This document shows, piece by piece, positions 16,797-22,489 of a stretch of 22,489 nt of DNA (position 1 is its first letter; every line of letters starts with the position of its first letter). Below the pieces are notes generated by a model, which saw only the letters and a list, made by a program, of their open reading frames with translations, did no database searches and was not told the origin of the DNA. The stretch lies in the NCBI GenBank assembly GCA_944381335.1, contig CALWKT010000058.1:1-22489 (forward strand). The letters are read 5' to 3'. The stretch is from an uncultured Christensenellaceae bacterium. Its GTDB lineage: Bacteria > Bacillota_A > Clostridia > Christensenellales > UBA3700. A program made the position numbers and the translations under genes.

Positions 16797-18367
16797 TTCG
16801 TCTCCTCCCCGCTGCCGCTTTGTTCGTCGGAAATTCCCGTCTCCTCTTTGACGCTATCCGCGCCTTCGAACAATTCTTCGTCGTTCAGATGCTCGTTGCT
16901 CGAAAGTACGCTCGCATCCGCACAGCCGTCAAGCACGTTCTGTTCGTGTGCGCGACGCTTGAGGTCTTCTATCATTCTCTCCTGATCCTTTTCAGACATG
17001 TTCCAGAATATGAACGGCACCGCGTGCAGGAATCCGCCCACGACCGCAAGCACCGCCATCGCAGAAAGCAACGGAGTGCGTACGGAAGCGTCGTACAGCA
17101 CGTCGTAGTCGTTGATCAGTCCGTAATATTCGTAAATGAACGGGAGCACGTAATTCGTGCCGATAGCTATGAGAGAGTTTATTATCGCAAAGTTCTGAGA
17201 AAAGCCTTCAAGTCTGTCTCCCGTCTTCCACTGCTGATAATCCAGCGCGTCCGCGCTCATTGCAGGCGTCGTGATTATCTGGACCGAAGTCGCCCAGAAC
17301 GCAATGTAACACATCGCCGCATACATATAGAAGTTATCATTATAGAATATCAGAGGTACCATCGAAAAGGCAAACACGACGTCTGTCAGCAACACCGTGT
17401 TGCGTTTGCCCATCGCCTTTATCATGAACGGACCCATCACCATACCGACAAGGGACGCGGTGCCGATGACAAGGCTGGCGATCGCCTGTATCCCGCCGTT
17501 CTGCAACATATAGACGTACGCCCACATCATACTGCCCGTTATCGCAGTTCTTGCGAACGTGAACCAGGTAGAAATGTTGTTGATCCAGAAATACCTGTTC
17601 TTGCAGATCTTTACGAAACCCTCTGTAAACTTGACCTTGTGTACCTGTCTGCGCGGCATGATGATGCGCTCTTTCGTGCCGAAATAAGCGAACATACCGA
17701 GGCCGCAACCAAGGAAAGAAAATACCGGGAAGATCACTTTATAGAAATTCTGGTCGACCTGACCCAGGTCGAAAAACGTCGCGATGAGCGGGAATGCCGC
17801 GCCGGTTATCGTGGGCGCAAGACTGTATATGATGGAGCTTATCGAAATTATCTTCGCACGCTCGTTGGTATTGGGCGTTTCCAGCTGGACAAGCTGTGTG
17901 TACATACCCAGATAGAACTGATAAATAAAGTTCATCAGTATGTAAAGTACGCCCACGCATACCAATATCGTCTGCTTCGGCCACGACAACGGTATGAACG
18001 CGGTCAGCGACATCAGTATCGCGCAAGGCGGCCCCAGCCACAGTATCCACGGTCTCGCCTTTCCCTGCTTTCCGGGCGTGTTGTCTATCAGCCAGCTTTT
18101 GAACGGCTGGATGACTATAGAGATGATCGTGTTGATCATCAGCAATAATGCGAGGTCTGTGGGTTTGAGCCCGTAAACCGAACCGATCAGAAGACAGTTT
18201 GCCTGAAGCAATATCTGCGAAGATATCGCCGTGACGAACTGTACGCCCATCCCGCCTACCGAATAAGCGATGATCTCCTTGTTTCCGACGTAGTTGCCTT
18301 CCGCCGGCTTGTTCCAATGCCAGAAGAAGTCTTTGACAACCCCGACTGCCTTGTTTACGATCTGCAT
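16793..18367 (-). CDS. GPH-family major facilitator sugar transporter with acidic C-terminal tail
   Basis: The 524-residue protein has about twelve membrane segments and the GPH pattern WLIDNTPGKQGKARPWILW at 92-110. It should import a glycoside that the GH20 enzyme of the same operon then cleaves. Two features are unusual. The MelB cation-site residues Asp55, Asn58 and Asp59 correspond to Ser83, Ile86 and Gln87, so the Na+/H+ site is missing. Residues from about 470 onward form a hydrophilic, Glu/Asp/Ser-rich tail expected in the cytoplasm. The ATG at 18367 is preceded by GAGGGAG. It is the first gene of the operon under the promoter at 18411-18439. Confidence 0.88.
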   Translation of the reverse strand: MQIVNKAVGVVKDFFWHWNKPAEGNYVGNKEIIAYSVGGMGVQFVTAISSQILLQANCLLIGSVYGLKPTDLALLLMINTIISIVIQPFKSWLIDNTPGKQGKARPWILWLGPPCAILMSLTAFIPLSWPKQTILVCVGVLYILMNFIYQFYLGMYTQLVQLETPNTNERAKIISISSIIYSLAPTITGAAFPLIATFFDLGQVDQNFYKVIFPVFSFLGCGLGMFAYFGTKERIIMPRRQVHKVKFTEGFVKICKNRYFWINNISTWFTFARTAITGSMMWAYVYMLQNGGIQAIASLVIGTASLVGMVMGPFMIKAMGKRNTVLLTDVVFAFSMVPLIFYNDNFYMYAAMCYIAFWATSVQIITTPAMSADALDYQQWKTGDRLEGFSQNFAIINSLIAIGTNYVLPFIYEYYGLINDYDVLYDASVRTPLLSAMAVLAVVGGFLHAVPFIFWNMSEKDQERMIEDLKRRAHEQNVLDGCADASVLSSNEHLNDEELFEGADSVKEETGISDEQSGSGEETK

Positions 18368-18410
18368 AATTTCTCCCTCTTCGGTTCCCCGTTTCCGAGC
18401 CGCCAGATTA

Positions 18411-18439
18411 ATTATACACTACCTGGCGCAAGCTGTAAA
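18411..18439 (-). promoter_or_regulatory. Promoter of the GPH-lipoprotein-GH20 operon
   Basis: On the minus strand TTTACA (18439-18434) and TATAAT (18416-18411) are 17 bases apart. The predicted leader is about 37 bases. Confidence 0.75.
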
Positions 18440-18515
18440 TACCGCAGAATAAGTTCTTCATTATTTACACGTTTTCAGAGGTATTTCCCCCGCGCTACGC
18501 TTATTTTGCTTTCAA

Positions 18516-18528
18516 TGTAAACGTTTCA
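18516..18528. promoter_or_regulatory. LacI/CcpA-like AAACGTTT site upstream of the GH20 operon
   Basis: TGTAAACGTTTCA carries the symmetric core AAACGTTT (18519-18526) often seen in LacI-family operators. It does not match a full CcpA cre site. It overlaps the stop codon of the Nudix gene and lies about 77 bases upstream of the -35 box. Confidence 0.25.
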
Positions 18529-18927
18529 GATCCCCGTATGCCGTATCTTTTCAAGGACGTCGGCGTCTGCGGGACAAAACCCGTAATCTCCGATCTCCCC
18601 GGGCGTTATCCACCTGATCTCGCTGTGTTCGAGCGCAGTCGGAGACCCGCCCGTTATCTTCGCCTCATAGACGACAAGCTCAACGCTTATATCCGGATAA
18701 TCGTAATTCACTCTCGCAAATTCATCTCCGACGCGAATTTCCGTTCCCAGTTCCTCTCTGCACTCTCTGATCAGCGCCTCTTCCTCTGTCTCTCCCTTTT
18801 CGACCTTTCCGCCGACAAATTCCCACAGCAACGCCCTCGCCTTTCCTTCAGGGCGACGACATATCATGAATTTTCCGTTTTCGGCTATCAGCGCCGCAAC
18901 GACTTTTACCGTAATATCACCTCTCAC
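18526..18927 (-). CDS. Nudix hydrolase, MutT-like
   Basis: The 133-residue protein has a Nudix box beginning at Gly40 with Glu46, then RECREELG (54-61), which bind Mg2+ and the pyrophosphate. The short length and N-terminal pattern VKVVAALIAENGKFMICRRP resemble MutT-type enzymes that hydrolyse oxidised nucleotides such as 8-oxo-dGTP, though other Nudix substrates are possible. The start is uncertain. A GTG at 18927 follows an in-frame stop closely and has only a weak AAGG site. The better AGAGGTG lies inside the frame and would serve an ATT or ACG a few codons on. The gene appears to stand alone between the zinc-ribbon pair and the GH20 operon. No clear promoter or terminator is visible. Confidence 0.88.
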   Translation of the reverse strand: MRGDITVKVVAALIAENGKFMICRRPEGKARALLWEFVGGKVEKGETEEEALIRECREELGTEIRVGDEFARVNYDYPDISVELVVYEAKITGGSPTALEHSEIRWITPGEIGDYGFCPADADVLEKIRHTGI

Positions 18928-18983
18928 GCCTTACTCTGCAAATGTAAAGGCTTTCCTTTCAATCGGATAAAATATCCCGCGCA

Positions 18984-19004
18984 AAAAGACCCGCCTTTCA
19001 GCGG
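18984..19004 (-). terminator. Weak terminator after the zinc-ribbon membrane protein gene
   Basis: CCGC (18991-18994) pairs with GCGG (19001-19004) around a 6-base loop, and TTTTT follows after three bases on the minus strand. The stem is short, so read-through into the Nudix gene is likely. Confidence 0.4.
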
Positions 19005-19015
19005 ATCGTAGCCGC

Positions 19016-19843
19016 TCAGTCTGCCTTTTCTCCGTCTTCGCTTTTTTCTTCCGAACCGCTCTCAGACGTTACCGTTTCTCCGGAATTGCTCTCTGACGTT
19101 ACCGTTTCCCCGCAAACGCCGGCGTCTGCCGCGTTTTCCTGCGCCTCGGAGCCTGCTTCACCCGCACATTCTCCCTTCCCGAGAAGAACGGAGAATATCT
19201 CCTCGGTCGACAACACGCACAGATGCGTCCTGTCGTAATCGCAGACGACGTACAGTTTGCCGTCGAACTCCTCGATATGCGTAGCCGCGCCGCACGCGAT
19301 GCATTTCGCGTCGCAGATTATCTGATACAGCTCACCCCCGTCCGTAACGTAAGGAGCCTTACCGTAGCTGACCTTTTTGACCGCCCTGTTGCTCTTGTCC
19401 ATCTTCCTGAATACCCCGGCGCTGTAAAACCTGTCCGCAAACGCGGCGCCGAAACCGGCAAGTACCAGCAATAACGCAAAGCATATCACCGCCCGCAAAG
19501 TCCTGGAAAGCCCGTCTGAAGCAAACCTCATCATGAGCACCAGCCCCGCCAGCGCAGCCGCCGTAACGACAGCGTAAAGCGCCGCAAGAAGCGCGCACCT
19601 GACAAACTGGGCGTGAGTCTTCCCGAGCGCTCTGACCGTAAGCCCTTCTGTACCCGTCGGGACAGCAAGAAGGATATCCTGTTCGGTAAGATGGGATTTC
19701 TTGATTATCTCTGCGGTTTCGCGTTCCCGTTCCTTTTTCCTTTCGCTCCAGGTCGGTTTGCGCTTTTTTTTCTGTGAAGCTCCGCAATACCGGCAGAACT
19801 CGCTGCCTTCTTCTATCTCTTTTCCACACGATCTGCATTTCAT
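19016..19843 (-). CDS. Zinc-ribbon membrane protein with acidic tandem-repeat tail, unknown function
   Basis: The 275-residue protein starts with a zinc ribbon, CRSCG (3-7) and CRYCG (17-21), so Cys3, Cys6, Cys17 and Cys20 can hold Zn2+. A highly charged Lys/Arg/Glu segment (26-50) follows, then two membrane helices near 83-107 and 117-137. Residues 177-209 hold five more Cys in a possible second metal site. The tail is acidic and contains the repeated unit SGETVTSES twice near 245-262, mirrored by a repeat in the DNA at 19062-19112. The start at 19843 overlaps the preceding stop as ATGA and follows GGAGAAAG; a longer frame upstream lies inside the neighbouring gene. No enzymatic motif is visible. 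A sensing or scaffolding role at the membrane is inference. Confidence 0.78.
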   Translation of the reverse strand: MKCRSCGKEIEEGSEFCRYCGASQKKKRKPTWSERKKERERETAEIIKKSHLTEQDILLAVPTGTEGLTVRALGKTHAQFVRCALLAALYAVVTAAALAGLVLMMRFASDGLSRTLRAVICFALLLVLAGFGAAFADRFYSAGVFRKMDKSNRAVKKVSYGKAPYVTDGGELYQIICDAKCIACGAATHIEEFDGKLYVVCDYDRTHLCVLSTEEIFSVLLGKGECAGEAGSEAQENAADAGVCGETVTSESNSGETVTSESGSEEKSEDGEKAD

Positions 19844-20568
19844 TTTACTTTCTCCGCGGCTTTCGCCCTTTCCCCTTTGATCCTTGCATATACGAAAACG
19901 GCGATCAGCACCGTGCACGCAACCGTTGCTACGAGCGACAACCACGGAGCCCCAGCCGCAGTGATCACAAACTCTTTCGTACTGCTCATACACATGACAA
20001 GCGCCAGCACGAGTCTGGCGACGGACAAAACCGTCATGATTCCGACGCCGACAAGCGCGAGTACGTCGTCACCTTTCTTTCTGCGCAACGCAACGACCGC
20101 GGTGAACGCCGCAAACGCCAGCGTCGCCGCAAGATATACGACTTCGGTCACGTAAATCGTCACGTACGCCTGATCGAGTAGCGCAAGCTTTTCGGCAGGA
20201 TAAGAAGAAACGAGTTCTTTCGCTATATCCTGCACGATCTCGCTGTCCTTGGACAATGGCAGATTTTCCAGCGTGAAATCCACCGCTCCGTCATAGCCGT
20301 CCACCGGCGCGAACAGAACTGTCAGCGCGCTCTTTTCAAACGTGAGCTGTGAAGAATCTATGCCTTCTAGCAGATTGTTGCCGCTCTCGTCCGTGTACTC
20401 TATGTTTGCCCTGACCGTAAAAGAATTTATGAAAATCAGCACAACCAGCAAAACCGCCAGCACCGTCAGAACGTATGCCCAGCGATTATCTTTTTTTTCT
20501 TTGACCGCCTGAACCTGAGCGGGCTGAGCGCCCCTTGCCTGAGTTTTTTTCTTTCCTCTGCTTGCCAT
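19840..20568 (-). CDS. Four-helix membrane protein coupled to the zinc-ribbon protein, unknown function
   Basis: The 242-residue protein has a basic N-terminus (residues 1-27, many Lys/Arg), a membrane helix at about 31-50, an extracytoplasmic domain of some 85 residues, and three more helices near 138-161, 168-192 and 205-229. I do not recognise the family. I chose the ATG at 20568, with AGGGAAAGG upstream. A TTG 18 codons earlier has no ribosome binding site. The stop overlaps the next start by four bases (ATGA), so both products are made together and may form one complex. Transcription is probably from the promoter at 20681-20709, giving a leader of about 105 bases. Confidence 0.78.
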   Translation of the reverse strand: MASRGKKKTQARGAQPAQVQAVKEKKDNRWAYVLTVLAVLLVVLIFINSFTVRANIEYTDESGNNLLEGIDSSQLTFEKSALTVLFAPVDGYDGAVDFTLENLPLSKDSEIVQDIAKELVSSYPAEKLALLDQAYVTIYVTEVVYLAATLAFAAFTAVVALRRKKGDDVLALVGVGIMTVLSVARLVLALVMCMSSTKEFVITAAGAPWLSLVATVACTVLIAVFVYARIKGERAKAAEKVK

Positions 20569-20680
20569 ATGCCTTTCCCTGAACTTGTTGTCGCTCTTAC
20601 CGCAGGAATCCGCTTTTTTCAACGCTGTTTTGCATTTGTTTTCCGCGTTTTCTTCACGGCATGTTTTGCGACATATAAAA

Positions 20681-20709
20681 ATTATAAACTAAAACGCGAG
20701 ACAATTCAA
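20681..20709 (-). promoter_or_regulatory. Promoter of the membrane protein pair
   Basis: On the minus strand TTGAAT (20709-20704) and TATAAT (20686-20681) are 17 bases apart. It faces away from the DUF378 gene. Confidence 0.7.
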
Positions 20710-20790
20710 TCTTTTTTTTGCGGATATTTTCCCCTCCAATATGCAAACTACCTTTAAGGCGAAAGCCAAAACATCGAAAAGGAGGGTCAC

Positions 20791-21036
20791 ATGATAACGA
20801 TAATCGCATTATTGCTGCTCGTAGTCGGCGCGCTTAACTGGTTGAGCGTGGGAATTTTCAATTTCAACTTCATCAACTGGATATTCACGTCCGAAGCTTA
20901 CGTCGGCGCTCGCATACTTTACGCGATCGTAGGTATCGCCGGTATCTGGACTATTGTGTATCTGATTTACAACAAGTTCAATCCCGGACGCATCAACGCC
21001 ATCGAAAAGGGCGCAAAGCACGACGAAGTGAAATAA
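20791..21036 (+). CDS. DUF378 family small membrane protein
   Basis: The 81-residue protein has two membrane helices near 3-24 and 39-61. The pattern ALNWLSVGIFNFN (14-26), followed by a second helix with YAIVGIAGIW (44-53), is characteristic of DUF378. These small proteins are common in Bacillota and have no known function. GGAGG (20781-20785) precedes the ATG at a good distance. The gene is transcribed alone and ends at the terminator at 21090-21122. I could not assign its promoter with confidence; TTGCGG-N16-TATGCA near 20718 is the best and is poor. Confidence 0.9.
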   Translation: MITIIALLLLVVGALNWLSVGIFNFNFINWIFTSEAYVGARILYAIVGIAGIWTIVYLIYNKFNPGRINAIEKGAKHDEVK

Positions 21037-21081
21037 TCTTCCTCGCCCGTATCAGACCGGGAAAGCGGTTTTCAGCCGCAA

Positions 21082-21122
21082 AAAAACAAGGCTCCCCTGT
21101 TTGAAAAGGGAGCCGTTCTTTT
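21082..21122. terminator. Bidirectional terminator after the DUF378 gene
   Basis: GGCTCCC (21090-21096) pairs with GGGAGCC (21108-21114), followed by a T-rich run on the plus strand. An A run on the left gives a T run on the minus strand, so it also serves the converging gene at 21155. Confidence 0.88.
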
Positions 21123-21154
21123 TAGATAAAAACGTTTATAACCTTCACGGGCAC

Positions 21155-21625
21155 CTAAATTTGCATTAAATACAACGCCATTACGCTCTGCGCCGAACAA
21201 AGCGCCGCACGTGCGGCAGACAGCACGTTTTTTTCTCCCGCGGACGCCTCGGCAATGCCGCATATCGTGATGGCGGCTTCGTTGCACAGCAAAAAGGTCC
21301 GCACCATCGCGCGCCTTACTCCGAGCGCTCCGAATTTCTCCGCGCTCTCTTTTCCTTCTCCTCCGCCCATCAGAGAACTTATCCCCTTCATTGTGCCCGC
21401 CGCGTAGCCGAGAAGGCGTTTTTCAGGGCTTGTCGTGGCGTAATCGAGCAGATATTCGCATCCGTGAGCCGCGTCCGAACACAGCCTTGCCGCTTTGCGC
21501 GCCTCGTCCGTGAGATATACGGGCAGATCTATCTGCGCGGTCTTCTCTCCTTTGCAGACATATCCGGCATTCATTGCCCTGACCTGATCGTCGTCAGCGA
21601 TCCTGTAATCGTCGTAATCCGCCAT
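21155..21625 (-). CDS. Unrecognised small helical protein with conserved-looking Cys residues
   Basis: The 156-residue protein has no signal peptide. It is acidic at the N-terminus (MADYDDYRIADDD) and Ala/Cys-rich in the second half, with six Cys in all at 24, 49, 56, 114, 122 and 143. The C-terminal half looks helical and amphipathic. I do not recognise a family. The start at 21625 follows GGAGGTG at five bases' distance; a GTG two codons earlier lies within the ribosome binding site. It is divergent from the hydrolase-like gene and ends at the shared terminator. Confidence 0.75.
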   Translation of the reverse strand: MADYDDYRIADDDQVRAMNAGYVCKGEKTAQIDLPVYLTDEARKAARLCSDAAHGCEYLLDYATTSPEKRLLGYAAGTMKGISSLMGGGEGKESAEKFGALGVRRAMVRTFLLCNEAAITICGIAEASAGEKNVLSAARAALCSAQSVMALYLMQI

Positions 21626-21682
21626 ATGCACCTCCGTTTAATGCTATATTACTCATTATTCCGCGTGAATATGACGCTTTCG

Positions 21683-21696
21683 CGCGATATTTCGCG
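21683..21696. promoter_or_regulatory. 14-base palindrome CGCGA-TATT-TCGCG in the divergent region
   Basis: The palindrome lies between the 156-residue gene and the hydrolase-like gene, 58 bases before the start of the former. Perfect symmetry and its place in a divergent promoter region suggest an operator. The regulator is unknown. Confidence 0.35.
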
Positions 21697-21721
21697 TTTT
21701 ATAATCGTCAGCCGCAATAGC

Positions 21722-21750
21722 TTGCATTTTTGCCCCGCGTATACTATAAT
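21722..21750 (+). promoter_or_regulatory. Sigma-A type promoter predicted to give a leaderless mRNA
   Basis: TTGCAT (21722-21727) and a perfect TATAAT (21745-21750) are 17 bases apart. The start codon follows the -10 box after only eight bases, so transcription would begin at or within one or two bases of the ATG at 21759. Confidence 0.65.
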
Positions 21751-21758
21751 ATTTTCAT

Positions 21759-22489
21759 ATGGAAAATACGATTCTGACTCCGTTGCAGATTTGGCAGGAC
21801 TACGACCCTGAAGCGGACCCGCTTCAGATCTCGTTCACCGACTTCCGCAAACAAAACGGCAATATATCCTTTGAAGCGTTTTTCAACGCGGATAAATTCG
21901 GCGACGTTGCGCCGCGCATATTTGTCAGCGGCAGCTATCCCACTTCGTCTTCTCCGAAGATAATAATCTACATAAGCGACGGCAACGGCTATCCGGCGCC
22001 GGAAAATTTCGTCAGTGCTTTCATCGCGAAAGGCTTCGGATTTGTGCGCTTCGATTACGACGCTACAAATACCGATTCTGAAAAGCGCTCGCGTTATCCC
22101 GAGTCTCTGAAATACGGAGAAAACGCCCACTGCAAAACCCATCTGTCAGTCGCCGAACCCACGGCTAAAGACAGCTGTCAGTATCTTTGGACCACCGTGA
22201 CCCGCAGAGTCATCACCTTTGTGAAGACGCTTTCCAAAAACTGCAAGATAATTCTTATCGGCGCGCGCGAAGGCGCGGACATGATGTGGCAAGCGGCAGC
22301 GATGGACAAGCGCGTGAACGCTGCGGTCGCAATAAACAACGCCGGATGGAGAGAATACGAAGAACTCTTCCGTTTTGACGAGCAGGCGGAACCTTTACAG
22401 ATGACGGACGAACGCGAAAGATGGTTCGCCGGATGCGCAAGCCAGACTTATGCGCGTTACGTCGAATGTCCTCTTCTTCTCGTCTGCGG
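21759..22489 (+). CDS. Alpha/beta-hydrolase-like protein without the usual nucleophile (3' end outside window)
   Basis: The frame is open from ATG 21759 to the right edge, 243 codons. The order of elements recalls acetyl-xylan-esterase or dienelactone-hydrolase type proteins: KIIIYISDGNGYPAPENFV (67-85) as an early strand and loop, GFGFVRFDYD (92-101), then NCKIILIGAREG (161-172) where the nucleophile elbow GxSxG is expected, followed by a helix and RVNAAVAINNAG (185-196). The elbow reads G168-A-R170-E-G172, so Arg replaces the catalytic Ser. The visible part has no signal peptide. No ribosome binding site precedes the ATG, consistent with leaderless initiation. The family call is by pattern only; the His and Asp of a triad would lie outside the window. 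Confidence 0.7.
   Translation, partial: MENTILTPLQIWQDYDPEADPLQISFTDFRKQNGNISFEAFFNADKFGDVAPRIFVSGSYPTSSSPKIIIYISDGNGYPAPENFVSAFIAKGFGFVRFDYDATNTDSEKRSRYPESLKYGENAHCKTHLSVAEPTAKDSCQYLWTTVTRRVITFVKTLSKNCKIILIGAREGADMMWQAAAMDKRVNAAVAINNAGWREYEELFRFDEQAEPLQMTDERERWFAGCASQTYARYVECPLLLVC

Noticed and set aside
15900..16985. Open frame of 361 codons on the plus strand
   Set aside because: It runs across the boundary of two well-supported minus-strand genes and has no start signal.
16820..18148. Open frame of 442 codons on the plus strand
   Set aside because: It is antisense to the GPH transporter gene, its product is an Arg/His-rich sequence without hydrophobic or catalytic pattern, and the transporter frame is certain.
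18475..18489. CcpA cre-like site TGAAAACGTGTAAA near the GH20 operon promoter
   Set aside because: It differs from the cre consensus at two important positions, so I did not list it.
19844..19993. Longer N-terminus for the zinc-ribbon protein
   Set aside because: It would lie wholly within the coupled upstream gene in another frame, and the ATG at 19843 has both the ribosome binding site and the ATGA overlap.
20718..20745. Promoter of the DUF378 gene
   Set aside because: TTGCGG-N16-TATGCA is a poor match in both boxes; I mention it only in the gene entry.

Overview
The window comes from a low-to-mid GC Gram-positive bacterium, most likely an anaerobic, probably uncultured member of the Bacillota (class Clostridia). 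The evidence is strong GGAGG-type ribosome binding sites, AT-rich promoters of the TTGxxx-N17-TATAAT form, rho-independent terminators, a DegV protein, a DUF378 protein, and a lipoprotein carrying an InlB/Listeria-Bacteroides type repeat. I cannot name a genus. Fifteen of the eighteen protein genes are on the minus strand. I see no tRNA, rRNA, CRISPR array, transposase or phage gene.

Layout from left to right. (1) 1-4375: the first 1458 codons of a giant minus-strand surface lipoprotein built from divergent internal repeats; its 3' end lies outside the window. (2) 4376-5097: a 720-base AT-rich region without a gene, holding that lipoprotein's promoter and leader and, at the right, the terminator of the next gene. 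(3) 5098-6405: a CoA-transferase of the 4-hydroxybutyrate/butyryl-CoA type, transcribed alone. (4) 6544-8158: a degV gene divergent from a TetR-type regulator. (5) 8242-14306: a glycerol catabolism block. The order of transcription is GlpA-like dehydrogenase, GlpB-like flavoprotein, DUF1667 protein, glycerol kinase, then a GPH-family transporter with its own promoter. (6) 14456-18367: a second GPH transporter, a small lipoprotein and a GH20 beta-N-acetylhexosaminidase in one tightly coupled operon. (7) 18526-20568: a Nudix hydrolase and a coupled pair of unrecognised membrane proteins, one with a zinc ribbon. (8) 20791-22489: a DUF378 membrane protein, a small Cys-containing unknown, and a truncated alpha/beta-hydrolase-like gene at the edge.

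How the genes fit together: the glycerol block would phosphorylate glycerol (GlpK) and oxidise glycerol 3-phosphate to dihydroxyacetone phosphate with a GlpA-like enzyme. The GlpB-like flavoprotein and DUF1667 protein would pass the electrons on; no glpC or glpF is present here. The GH20 operon would import N-acetylhexosaminyl oligosaccharides through the GPH carrier and cleave them inside the cell, since the GH20 protein has no signal peptide. The CoA-transferase suggests acyl-CoA fermentation. This is a carbohydrate, glycerol and fermentation neighbourhood typical of a gut anaerobe.

The points most worth a second look are the multi-repeat lipoprotein, a promoter placed so close to its start codon that the mRNA should be leaderless, an alpha/beta-hydrolase-like protein without the expected nucleophile, two GPH carriers that lack cation-site aspartates, and several unexplained operator-like repeats at promoters.
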